Origin: Pirellula sp.
Lineage (GTDB): Bacteria > Planctomycetota > Planctomycetia > Pirellulales > Pirellulaceae
Reading direction: 5' to 3'
NCBI GenBank assembly: GCA_021300155.1
Contig: JAJTID010000141.1
Location: 1-59,916, forward strand
DNA length: 59,916 nucleotides
A program made the position numbers and the translations under genes. Positions 1 to 9,020 of the stretch are shown here, in pieces; position 1 is the stretch's first letter; each line of letters begins with the position of its first letter. The notes under the pieces are model-generated. The model was given only the letters and a program-made list of their open reading frames with translations. It searched no databases and was not told where the DNA came from.

Positions 1-612
1 ACTTGGCTGAACATCCGTCCAAAGTCTTTCGTCAGTCGCTGCCAATCGGCGACCTCAATCCCCAATCGCTCCAGCAACGGAGCAAGACCATTGGGGGTGA
101 AACCAGACTTGTCGGATCGATGCATCCTAGCCGTCAAATCCAGTAATTGCAGATAGTCCAGCGACGATAGCGGCAACACTCCCTTGTCGCTGCATCGACG
201 TTTGTTCTTGCTCGGTTTGGGCCCCGTATCATTTTTCGAAGTCTTCAATTCGATCGGACTTAAGAACGCATCGGCATCCGATGCTACTCCAGCGGCAGTC
301 GCTTTAGCACTTTGGTAGCGGAGCTTACCCGAAGTGAACTCACTTTTCTCAATGCTCTTGGCCATCGATGCTCGAATCGGATTCAGATCAACATACGTCG
401 AACAAGCCACGACAGCTTCGTCATCCAAAAGGCGGACAGCTTTGAAGCGTCCTTGGAAAAATTTCCCAGTTTCTTTGTCGTCTTGGTTCGCGCGGGTGCC
501 AATCTTTTGGCAAAGGATTCGCATCCACCAAGAAATGTCGCTAAGTCTTAGGCGAATCTTCTTCACTTCGACTGGCGAATTCGCAATCGCATCAATTTCT
601 TTTTGCGTCGGC
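1..612 (-). pseudogene. C-terminal half of planctomycete REP-type (Y1-like) transposase, runs off left edge
   Basis: The minus-strand frame is open from about 977 to base 1. From about 612 downwards it encodes hallmarks of a transposase family common in planctomycetes: RLSDISWWMR, then GKFFQGRFKAVRLLD, then CSTYVDLNPIRA, and later DKGVLPLSSLDYLQLLDLTAR. The family normally begins with about 150 residues that include an HUH-type motif (NHFHL-like). That half is absent here: the frame upstream of PTQKEID is unrelated. The Tyr in YVDLNPIRA, the expected nucleophile position by analogy with TnpA-REP proteins, is kept. Without the HUH half the protein should be inactive, so I call it a remnant. 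The downstream end lies outside the window. Confidence 0.75.
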
Positions 613-1100
613 TCACTAACGGAGACGTAAATCGGATTCATCAATCCGAAATCATCCCAAGCAAAGAGAGTTCCGTCTGGCATGAGATTACGGTAAGCAT
701 CGCGTACTTCGACGGTCACCCAAACATCATTCCCCTGCGTAAGCTGAGTTGGTATGCCGGCAAGATTCGGATACAACGTCCGACGCGCACTTCCTGTGCC
801 AATCTCCGCAAGCCACGCCTGACTCGCAGCTACACCCGGCACAACCTTGACAAGCACGGAAAAGTGATCTTGCCCCTGGAATGTAGTTCTGATTCTAAAT
901 TGAGTTCCAGCGAGTCGGGTCGGAAGAAGGAGCGATAAGCCATTTGTTTTTAGCTTCAATCGTTCGGTAAACCACTTCTAGCCAGATTCGCGTTGTGACG
1001 GTTTTAACGGGTTTGCTGATCAGGGGCTCTGGAATGAGCACGTGAGAAACGAAAGAGCCACGATTCGCTTGTATTGTGGGGGGTTGTGTCCTAGTTTCTT
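613..1100 (-). other. Unidentified coding-like sequence fused ahead of the transposase remnant, probably frameshifted
   Basis: Directly upstream of the transposase half, in the same frame, lie about 110 codons that read like protein: GNDVWVTVEVRDAYRNLMPD then DGTLFAWDDFGLMNP. The phrase resembles the strands of bacterial Ig-like (Big_1/invasin type) domains, but this is only a visual likeness. The frame closes at a TAG at 978-980; the only candidate starts are a TTG at 959 and an ATG at 683. A second minus frame (895-1155) carries TRIWLEVVYRTIEAKNKW and ends where this one becomes protein-like, so one gene broken by a frameshift near 900-950 is possible. Function unknown. Confidence 0.4.
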
Positions 1101-1154
1101 GGAGTGGCATGGTTATTTCATTGCCATTTCCGACTCCCCTGGCAACGCAATACA

Positions 1155-1478
1155 ATGCAACTCTCTGAAATCGTTCGAGAAGTAGAGCAATCCCTGAGCA
1201 GCGACGACCCTAGTCAGATTCTGACTGTCGTATTGCTTCTCTTGCAAAGCGAAGCGTTTCAAGCGGACAAATCACCCAAAAACCACATTCGGCATGCCGT
1301 TCTAAAGCTCAGTTCGATGACTGAGCAATACGGAGCAGTTGCAAAAGAATTGGACTCGCTGGCAGATACGGAGCCGTGTGAGTTCGACCCGCAACATATC
1401 TGGACTCTCATCCGTGCGATCAAAGTGCAGAGCAAGTTTGTCGATTTGCTAACAACCACGACTCCGGCACATTCGTAG
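1155..1478 (+). CDS. Small hypothetical protein (107 aa)
   Basis: An ATG at 1155 opens a 107-residue frame starting MQLSEIVREVEQ; an upstream in-frame ATG at 1104 would add a less natural leader. No signal peptide or membrane segment is visible, and the sequence is rich in amphipathic helix patterns (VVLLLLQSEAF, LIRAIKVQSKFVDLL), suggesting a small all-helical cytoplasmic protein. No family is recognised. It converges on the helicase gene, with 41 bases between the two stops. No clear Shine-Dalgarno is present. It could be non-coding, but frame length and codon pattern favour a real gene. Confidence 0.5.
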   Translation: MQLSEIVREVEQSLSSDDPSQILTVVLLLLQSEAFQADKSPKNHIRHAVLKLSSMTEQYGAVAKELDSLADTEPCEFDPQHIWTLIRAIKVQSKFVDLLTTTTPAHS

Positions 1479-1519
1479 ATTCATTCTCGATGGGCACATT
1501 CACATGAATGCCGTTCGGT

Positions 1520-2842
1520 CTATCTTCGTTTCTCGCGTTCACCCAGCGAACGTCGCATTCTGTTCAATCGAGGTCTTTTCGCTTCACCTTCTGAAGCGAC
1601 TCCGAACGACTCGGGTGCTTGGCCAATTTCAACTTGTTCCCGGATTGCGACCACAGACGCCGCCGATCTCGGAGCGTTGGTCGGTTGTTCAGACAACGGA
1701 TCGAGAATCAAGAGTCGATTGATTCGATGTTCAATCTCGGTGAGCGTTCCACCTTGTCCTTTGGCAACAAAGGTAAAGGCGATTCCATCGCGTCCCATTC
1801 TGCCAGTACGTCCGACTCGGTGAACATAGTCATCGCAATCGTCGGGTAGATCGTAGTTAATAATGTGAGAGATGGTGGAGACGTCGATACCTCGACCGAC
1901 TACGTCTGTCGCTACAAGCACTTGCAACGAGCCATCTCGCAATTGGCGAAAAACGGAGTCACGTTGTGATTGATTCATGTTGCCGTGAATGGTGCCAATC
2001 TGTAAATGCTTCAGTTCAGGATACTGATACAATCGCTTTTCCAATTGATTGTGCAGTTTGGCGGTTCCCAATTTTGTTCGGCAAAAAATAATGGTCTGCG
2101 GTGGTACTTCTCTCCGAAGCAAAGCGATGAGCGTCTCAAATTTGCGTTCTGGTGCGACAGTCAGATAGCGTTGTTCAATGGTATCAACGGACATATCTTT
2201 CTTGGAACAATCGACATGCACAGGTTCGAACAAGTAACGATTGGCCAGTTCCTTCACTTCGTCCGCGAGCGTCGCGCTCAAAAGCAACGTCTGGCGATGC
2301 TCTGGGCAGCGCCGTAAAATCCGCTCAATGTCAGGACGAAAACCGATATCGAGCATTCGATCTGCTTCATCGAGCACAACACACCAGATACGCGAAAGGC
2401 TCAATGTGCCTCGCTGAATATGATCGATAACGCGTCCTGGGGTTCCGACCACGACTTGCACTCCTTGTTGCAATCGCTTCGTCTGCTTTTCCATGTGCTT
2501 TCCGCCAGCGACTTCCAAAACACTCGTCGGGCAGCCTTCGGCGAGCTTGACGAATTCGCCATGGACTTGAGCTGCGAGTTCGCGGGTTGGAACAAGTACG
2601 ATCGCCTGTGGCTTCGAGTTCTCTCGAAGTGGATCGAGCTGCTCCAGGATCGGAATAGCAAACGACGCGGTCTTTCCCGTACCCGTTCTAGCTTGTCCTA
2701 TGACGTCGTAGCCCTGCAAAGCCCATGGAATTACTTGGGCCTGAATAGGCGAGGGGGCTTCGTACCCCAATTTGCCCAAGGCCTTCATCATGATGGATGA
2801 CAGTCCTAATTCCTGAAATGATTCTGCGATTTTTGTTTCCAT
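1520..2842 (-). CDS. DEAD-box ATP-dependent RNA helicase
   Basis: About 440 residues, the usual length of a RhlE/CshA-like helicase core with a short tail. Numbered from the upstream TTG at 2872 (10 codons earlier), the visible motifs are the Q motif (SPIQAQVIPWALQG, about 41-54), motif I ARTGTGKT (61-68), PTRELA, GTPGR, DEAD (168-171), SAT (199-201), and in the second RecA domain ATDVVGRGIDV and HRVGRTGRMG. It unwinds short RNA duplexes in ribosome assembly or mRNA decay. I place the start at the ATG at 2842; the TTG option lacks a ribosome site. The basic tail (RPRLNRMRRSLGEREKRR) probably binds RNA. It is divergent from the 2945 gene across about 100 bases. Confidence 0.93.
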   Translation of the reverse strand: METKIAESFQELGLSSIMMKALGKLGYEAPSPIQAQVIPWALQGYDVIGQARTGTGKTASFAIPILEQLDPLRENSKPQAIVLVPTRELAAQVHGEFVKLAEGCPTSVLEVAGGKHMEKQTKRLQQGVQVVVGTPGRVIDHIQRGTLSLSRIWCVVLDEADRMLDIGFRPDIERILRRCPEHRQTLLLSATLADEVKELANRYLFEPVHVDCSKKDMSVDTIEQRYLTVAPERKFETLIALLRREVPPQTIIFCRTKLGTAKLHNQLEKRLYQYPELKHLQIGTIHGNMNQSQRDSVFRQLRDGSLQVLVATDVVGRGIDVSTISHIINYDLPDDCDDYVHRVGRTGRMGRDGIAFTFVAKGQGGTLTEIEHRINRLLILDPLSEQPTNAPRSAASVVAIREQVEIGQAPESFGVASEGEAKRPRLNRMRRSLGEREKRR

Positions 2843-2944
2843 GCGTGACTCTGCCGCTGTTGAATTTGTCAAAAAATCATTTTACGGTAGAGTTGCAAAG
2901 GCGATACGTTGCTTTCCCCATATTCCCATATTTGTTGCCCCGAA

Positions 2945-4540
2945 ATGGCCCATTCAATCTTAGAAATCTCCGAGGATGCCCGAATTTGGGGGCATCGAAC
3001 CCTTCAGCAGTTGGAGCATGCCGAATCGGGCGACGGCCTCTATTGTCCCGATTTCAGCGACCCAGCGGACCCGATTTGGGCCGTTTTTGTCGCCCAAGAG
3101 ATCGAAGAAGAATGGACTCGATGGGAATCGAACACAAATCCTGCATTCTGCTCCTCGATGGAGCGACTGCTGCAGAAACTCGCTTACTGGCTTCGCCAAT
3201 CGATGCAACGCCGGGATGAGGACGATGAGGTGGCCGCGTTGAAACGACTGGTGGCTGTCCAATCCGCGACCGCTCTCTACCTCAAGGTGAGAACCAGCCA
3301 ACACGCCAAGACTGATGGTGCTCTGCTTCAAGTGGCCTTTGCATCCGGCCATCAAACCGCCATCACAATGGGCGTAGACTTGTTGCTACAGCAACCACCC
3401 GACGCTTGGACGTCGGCATCGCTGGCGCTTTCACCACTTCTTCAATACCGCGAGTGGGATCTAGATTCCGTCTTTCCTCGAATCCTGGAAAGCTCGAACC
3501 CATCGATTTTGGCGTCAGCTTTGGACATCGCCAACCACCTAGTCGCTCAGAAGCGTGTCGACGAACATCCTTGTCAAACCAAGGCTCCGGAACTGACCGT
3601 ATTGCTGGGTGGTATAGCTCAACGACTCGGTCTGCTGGAAGAAAATCCGAGCAAATTTGGGGATACACCGGAAGCTATCCAACGGATCTTGTTTGACTCC
3701 GTGTCGTTGTGTGTTTCTCTTTGCCATACCATGTCGTTGATCGGTGACGAAAAGTGCGTAGGGAAGTTGATGCAAGCGTCCGAACTAAAGCACCGTCGTA
3801 TTCGCACCGAAGCGGCTTTCGCGCTCGCGAAATTGAATCAAGAACATGGAACCACCATGCTCTTGGAAATGGCGCAAGACCCGGCCGTGAGAATACGCGT
3901 ATTAGCCTACGCAGACGAGCTTGGTTTCCTCGATCGAATCGATGAAAAGCATCGCTCGGTACTGGCAGTTGCTGAATCGCAACTGGCACAGTGGTTAGCG
4001 CAAGTCGAGCAGATGGGGCTTCCTCCGACTAAGATTGAATTGCTTGAACAACGCACGTTAAGTTGGCCTGGCTTCGAAGCTCCACAAGAGTGTTTCGTGT
4101 TTCGATTCGGCTATGAAATGCACGATGGCGAATTCAGCAATGTGGGATTCGCAGGACCTGTGGCGAAAGCCTTTTCTCTGGATCTGGGAAATGTACCACT
4201 CGATGACGCATTTTCCATGTTTGCAGGCTGGGACATCGAACATCCTGAAGCGTATGAAACGATTGCCAACAGATTAGCTGTTGCGGAATCCAGGTTGATG
4301 GACGAATGGCGCGTTGTTCTGGAGTTGGAGCACTTTGATTCCGTCGAACCTGCCTTCTTTGCACACTTCTTCGAACAGAATGTCTTGGTGGGATACGGAG
4401 TCCGAGAAGGCAGAAGTCAGGCGATCGCTTTCGATGGACATGACCTCATCGTACCAACCTATTTGCCCTCGAACCAAGACGCGCTGTGGCTGACCTATTA
4501 CCTCTGGCGCGGTCGAGAGTTCTTTAAGACGTTCGCATAG
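2945..4540 (+). CDS. HEAT-repeat-like protein of unknown function (531 aa)
   Basis: The start is the ATG at 2945 (MAHSILEISEDARIWGHRTL); an in-frame start at 2909 would add 12 unlikely residues. There is no signal peptide or membrane helix, so it is cytoplasmic. Residues about 100-340 look like helical repeats, with one clear HEAT-like unit (RIRTEAAFALAKLNQEHGTT followed by AVRIRVLAYADELG). The last about 180 residues form an alpha/beta-looking domain around FRFGYEMHDGEFSNVGFAGP. No catalytic signature was seen. It is convergent with the large ThuA fusion, 44 bases between stops. A protein-interaction role is inferred only from the repeat fold. Confidence 0.75.
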   Translation: MAHSILEISEDARIWGHRTLQQLEHAESGDGLYCPDFSDPADPIWAVFVAQEIEEEWTRWESNTNPAFCSSMERLLQKLAYWLRQSMQRRDEDDEVAALKRLVAVQSATALYLKVRTSQHAKTDGALLQVAFASGHQTAITMGVDLLLQQPPDAWTSASLALSPLLQYREWDLDSVFPRILESSNPSILASALDIANHLVAQKRVDEHPCQTKAPELTVLLGGIAQRLGLLEENPSKFGDTPEAIQRILFDSVSLCVSLCHTMSLIGDEKCVGKLMQASELKHRRIRTEAAFALAKLNQEHGTTMLLEMAQDPAVRIRVLAYADELGFLDRIDEKHRSVLAVAESQLAQWLAQVEQMGLPPTKIELLEQRTLSWPGFEAPQECFVFRFGYEMHDGEFSNVGFAGPVAKAFSLDLGNVPLDDAFSMFAGWDIEHPEAYETIANRLAVAESRLMDEWRVVLELEHFDSVEPAFFAHFFEQNVLVGYGVREGRSQAIAFDGHDLIVPTYLPSNQDALWLTYYLWRGREFFKTFA

Positions 4541-4584
4541 GGCCGATTCGTCGATGCAGTTTACGTAAACCGAATCTCACGAAC

Positions 4585-7500
4585 CTACTGCAGCGACAGC
4601 GATTCGACATAATCAATCAACGAAGCTAGCTCCATAACGGTGTAGTCGTTCATAACACCCGCCGGCATGACGGATATCTGAGACGTTTTTCGCTCCTCAA
4701 TATCTTCCTTCATGATCGTCTTCTCTAGCCCCTTTTGGTCCCGAAGGGTAACGCGATCTGCGAGCTCATTCGTGACAAATCCCGTGTAAACTTCACCGGA
4801 ATCGGTTCGAATCAGATTCGTTGCAAACCCTTGTGCAATCGTCTTACTTGGTTCCAAAATAGCAGCAATCAACTCTGGTCGCTTGTATGTCTTGGCAATC
4901 GTTCCTAGGTAAGGACCTTTCTGCACTTCGTCTTGCCGCACCGTATGGCAAGCTGCACAGTTCGCTTTCGTGAACACTTCTCGTCCGTTCGTTACGTCAC
5001 CTTTCATGGACACAACCTGGGATAGAACTGTATCCGCTGCCAACGTCCCGACCTTGGGCGTTTTGTCTTCAACCTTGGGCTGAATCTTGAGTTGATTGAT
5101 TACCGTTTTCGCGATCTTGGCAATCTCTTTGTCGGAACCGAGAGCAGCTTCCAATATCTTGCTATCCAAATGGTGACTTTCCATTTCCGCCGCCGCTTGC
5201 ATCAACCGGATCTGTCTCGCAGATTGCCCCCAGGCTTGGTCGAGATTCTTCTGTGCCAATTGTTTCGACTCGGGGCTGCTATCCACTCTCGATGCAACCA
5301 CAATCATGGCTGCATCAGCCCAAAACCCAATTTCGGTATCGTTGGCAAGCGATAACTTCTCTAGCGCAACTAGGTGCGACTCCAAACTGCGCGATTTGAG
5401 CAAAGCCGCTCGTGCATCGGTATTCTCTTTGGACTTCTTTCCATTCTTCTGCTTGAGTTTGGACAATCCAGAGAGCATTGCGGTCACCGAAGCTTCTGAT
5501 TCCATGCGCGAGAGCGCAACCACAGCCGATGCAAGCACTTCGACAGAAGTATTCTCGCCATCGATGGCTCTCGTCAAGAAGGTCATGGCATCCTTTGGCA
5601 ACTCCTTTGCCTTTGCGATCTGCAAAACAGCAGTCCCTAACAACTGATCGTTCGTCTTAGCCAATTGCAAGATACGTTCGAGCGACTCGTTGTTCTCTAT
5701 GCGGTTCTTTTGCATCGTCTCCAGTAGAAACGCGGCATCGTCAGCATTAGCTTTGTCGAGCATTTGACGCAACGCATTTCCTATCTTCACTGTCTCTTGC
5801 CATGGTTCCGGTTGGTAATACGGTCCACGTGTGTCAGGCCGCGTACCCCAAGAATCCCCATTCCATTCGCCATCCACGAAATGCAGTCTACACAATGCAA
5901 ACAAAATGTCTTGCTTCATTTCTGCATCTACGACTCTGTTCAGCCGAGCGATCAAACCATCCACAACTTCAGTGCGATGCATCATCGCAAGCGCTCGCAA
6001 TATCGACCTCGACTTCCCTACGCCATTTCTGTCGATGGCTTGGAAGCAAGCTTCAAACGCATTGCGTTTCGCAGCACAACGGATAGCGACGTGAACAACA
6101 ACTGGATCGGCGTGCCCCATCGCTTCCACTAATTGCGCATCGGTTGCTGTGGTCTGCAATTCATCCAGTAGATTGCGCAACGGGCTCCTACTGGCAACAC
6201 CTGATTCGAGCAATTTTCGATAGGCGGAGTTGCCCCGTCGCATGAGTTCGCGTTGAGCTTCCATTCGACGGCGATAGCTATCCGACTTCATTGTTTCAAT
6301 CAATTGCTCGTCGGTAGCTTTGGCAAAGTCCAGCATCGGAGCTGGTTTGAAGTCTTTGGGACGTACACAAACGATATAGCCGACATCGGGTCCTGCCCAG
6401 TTAAAGGTCGCTCCCTTCCAACTGGCGCAGTAGACTCGACTATTGCCATCGACATCCGCATCGGTTGGACGTGACATCTTGATGAACGACTCGGGCTTGG
6501 CTGTTTCTTCGAATGTTGCACCATACGGTTTCACGGTGTGGCGATAAAGCGACCCCGTCCCCCAGTCGGCAGTGAAAGGTGCATTGCCCCACTTCCCGAA
6601 TCCCGGCTCGTCAATATAAACAGCCCCGCAACCAGAACCTCCTCCGTAATCGGCCAACGGCTTCACACATTCGTCTGGAAAATTCTTGTACAACCGAGGA
6701 TACCCGTGATCGTCCGTTCCCGTGAAGTGGTGCAGTCGAACATCCCAACCTCCTCCGTCGTTGGTGTTGTCTCGAGTAAACATGTCCATCTGCGGGCTGA
6801 TAGCAACCTCGAGAATATTACGAGTTCCAGTCGAATAGATTTCTAATCCCGATCCATCGGGTCTGACTCGGATGACGCCTCCGCCGCGATGCGTCAGTTT
6901 GCGTCCATCGGCACCTTCGGCATTCATAAAGCCAAAGTCGCCCCCGGCAATATAAAGCCAACCGTCTACACCTAAGCTAATACCATTGGTTGTATGATCG
7001 GCCGGACGTTTGTCGAATCCGAAGGCTAGGTTCTTGACGAGTGTCTTTTGCTCCTCGGCAACACCATCCCCATCACGATCAATAAACGCGCTCAGGTGGG
7101 GTGGATGCATAACAAACAAGCGGTCATGATCCCATAACAAACCTCGTGGCGAATCGATTTCGCAGAAGACTTTCGTTTCGTCCGCACGTCCATCACCATC
7201 CAAATCTCTCAACCGAATGATTCGTCCGCGTTGAGGATCGCGTCCTAAAGAACCATTTCCATCGGAACTGACATAAAGTGTTCCGTCGACCGAAGCAGCA
7301 ACAAACACCGGATAATTCACAGCCGGTGGCGATGCAAACACGGTCGCTTCGAACCCTTCTGCTACTTGAACATCCTTCAAGATCGCGGCTTCGTCGGCTT
7401 GGGATAACTTTTCGATTCGAGGAATAGTGTTGCCTGATTTCTCGTAGGCATCACCTTGAAGTGGAGCAAATGCGTTCTTCTTGGATTTGGTATCTGCGGG

Positions 7501-8763
7501 CCAAAGCGTGCCAATCGTCTTGCTGACGAGTTTGACTTCGCGAATGCTACACCATGAACCGGACGGTGCCCCGAGTCCCGTGATACGCACGAACTTTATC
7601 GCGTCTTTGGAACTCATCGCCATGGGTCGTCCATTGGACGACGCGTTTTCGCTGGTCGATTGATCGGAAAGCATGATCCAATCTTTGCCGTTGGTAGATC
7701 CTTCGATACGGTATCGATAGTCTCGGTCAGCAAACTCCCAGACAATCTGAACTTCATCGATCGTATGAGGCTTTTCGAATTCCAACTGAATCCATTCAGG
7801 ATATCCACCTCCATCCGCACACCATCGCGTGTCTTTCTTTCCATCGATTGCCAAGTGGGCGTCCTGCGAAGCTTGCGAACTAGATGCCGTCATTTTGGCC
7901 AACGTCGCATTGGCGGGCATCTTTGCGAAGTTGCTCGGCTTCTTGAACTTCGTCTTGTCGATAAACGTTACTTTGTTCTCGCCTGCATATGGCGTGAGAT
8001 ACTCTGGCGTTAGTTTGTTGCAGGCCCAAAGCAACCCACGAGTCACGAGTTCCAGATAACGTTCGTCTTGGACGGTCTCTGTGTTGTGTCCGATGGTAGT
8101 GCTGAAGCTTCGGGCACCTTGAGATTCGTTTACCCAAGCGACGACGGCTTCATCGATGCGCGATTTGTCTCCTTTGCCGACGCGTTGTTTTCCAATCGCC
8201 AAGGGTTTCGCGTCGAATAGCTTGACATTGTTGTAGAGCTCTTCTTTGATGGTTGTCCAATCGCTTAGAGGTGCCGTGATCGGATGCTTTTCTGCAACGA
8301 ACTGAATATCAATCGGTTCTTGAGGTCCGTGTCCACTCGATTGCAAACCCAAATGCCGAAACCAAGCATCTGTTCCAGTTCGAAAGCTGTGCATGGCGCA
8401 ATGCAAATGAACAGCAGGTATTTTCTGATGCGTTTGAATGATTCGATTCAGAAGGGCTGGGTCTTTGATGTCCGCAGCGCATTCGTCGTGAATTATAACA
8501 TCGTACCCTTCTGCCCAATTCAACCCGCCATAGAGAGGCAAAACCGGTTCGGTCGAAGAGTTGTCGGTCCAATACACGTCCACTTGCACGTTGGCGCGGG
8601 ACTGAATTCCTTTGCATAACGCCTCTTGCTGTTTGGCGTAGTCGTGACAGCACCCGCCTGCGATCAGTAGAGCGCGAATTGTCTTCGGCTGGGTATCTTG
8701 CCCAAAAATGCTTGCGGTGCCAAAAACGAAAAAGGTCAGCAAAGCAAGGGTAGGAATCTTCAT
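4585..8763 (-). CDS. Secreted ThuA / discoidin / PVC-type dehydrogenase / HEAT / cytochrome c fusion (1392 aa)
   Basis: The ATG at 8763 gives a clean signal peptide (MKIPTLALLTFFVFGTASIFG); the frame continues 35 codons upstream but that leader is unlikely. Domains in order: ThuA-like glutamine amidotransferase fold (about 27-245, with IRALLIAGGCCHDY and HLHCAMHSF); an F5/8-type discoidin region (about 290-420, AIDGKKDTRW and WIQLEFEK); a PVC-type membrane-bound dehydrogenase beta-propeller (about 460-830, with DLDGDGRADETKVF and DRDGDGVAEEQK); helical repeats; and a C-terminal c-type haem domain with CAACH and a possible distal Met (MPAG). This architecture is typical of planctomycetes and is thought to oxidise sugars or polysaccharide parts outside the cytoplasm. 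The substrate is not known. Confidence 0.9.
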   Translation of the reverse strand: MKIPTLALLTFFVFGTASIFGQDTQPKTIRALLIAGGCCHDYAKQQEALCKGIQSRANVQVDVYWTDNSSTEPVLPLYGGLNWAEGYDVIIHDECAADIKDPALLNRIIQTHQKIPAVHLHCAMHSFRTGTDAWFRHLGLQSSGHGPQEPIDIQFVAEKHPITAPLSDWTTIKEELYNNVKLFDAKPLAIGKQRVGKGDKSRIDEAVVAWVNESQGARSFSTTIGHNTETVQDERYLELVTRGLLWACNKLTPEYLTPYAGENKVTFIDKTKFKKPSNFAKMPANATLAKMTASSSQASQDAHLAIDGKKDTRWCADGGGYPEWIQLEFEKPHTIDEVQIVWEFADRDYRYRIEGSTNGKDWIMLSDQSTSENASSNGRPMAMSSKDAIKFVRITGLGAPSGSWCSIREVKLVSKTIGTLWPADTKSKKNAFAPLQGDAYEKSGNTIPRIEKLSQADEAAILKDVQVAEGFEATVFASPPAVNYPVFVAASVDGTLYVSSDGNGSLGRDPQRGRIIRLRDLDGDGRADETKVFCEIDSPRGLLWDHDRLFVMHPPHLSAFIDRDGDGVAEEQKTLVKNLAFGFDKRPADHTTNGISLGVDGWLYIAGGDFGFMNAEGADGRKLTHRGGGVIRVRPDGSGLEIYSTGTRNILEVAISPQMDMFTRDNTNDGGGWDVRLHHFTGTDDHGYPRLYKNFPDECVKPLADYGGGSGCGAVYIDEPGFGKWGNAPFTADWGTGSLYRHTVKPYGATFEETAKPESFIKMSRPTDADVDGNSRVYCASWKGATFNWAGPDVGYIVCVRPKDFKPAPMLDFAKATDEQLIETMKSDSYRRRMEAQRELMRRGNSAYRKLLESGVASRSPLRNLLDELQTTATDAQLVEAMGHADPVVVHVAIRCAAKRNAFEACFQAIDRNGVGKSRSILRALAMMHRTEVVDGLIARLNRVVDAEMKQDILFALCRLHFVDGEWNGDSWGTRPDTRGPYYQPEPWQETVKIGNALRQMLDKANADDAAFLLETMQKNRIENNESLERILQLAKTNDQLLGTAVLQIAKAKELPKDAMTFLTRAIDGENTSVEVLASAVVALSRMESEASVTAMLSGLSKLKQKNGKKSKENTDARAALLKSRSLESHLVALEKLSLANDTEIGFWADAAMIVVASRVDSSPESKQLAQKNLDQAWGQSARQIRLMQAAAEMESHHLDSKILEAALGSDKEIAKIAKTVINQLKIQPKVEDKTPKVGTLAADTVLSQVVSMKGDVTNGREVFTKANCAACHTVRQDEVQKGPYLGTIAKTYKRPELIAAILEPSKTIAQGFATNLIRTDSGEVYTGFVTNELADRVTLRDQKGLEKTIMKEDIEERKTSQISVMPAGVMNDYTVMELASLIDYVESLSLQ

Positions 8764-9020
8764 CGGTGGGATTGGATGGGAAGGAGTGAAGGGGTGAAGG
8801 TCTTGGATGCCGAACCGCTGAGGCGTCGGCAATGCATGCAATATATCTTGATTCAAGAAGCACGGCATGTCGAAACGGAAATCTTGACGGTTAGCAATTC
8901 TAATTCGGCGTTCATCGCCGGAGTGGATCCCTAGGAAATGACGATTGAATCCTGATTTATTGTTGGATCCTTCTGGAGTATAACACAGTATCCCTTATCT
9001 TCCTTTTCGTGAGGCCGACC

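Noticed and set aside
312-938. Three plus-strand frames opposite the transposase remnant
   Set aside because: They are mirror frames; the minus frame carries clear family motifs.
3754-3945. Short plus frame inside the HEAT-like gene
   Set aside because: Overlaps the main frame entirely, with no motif.
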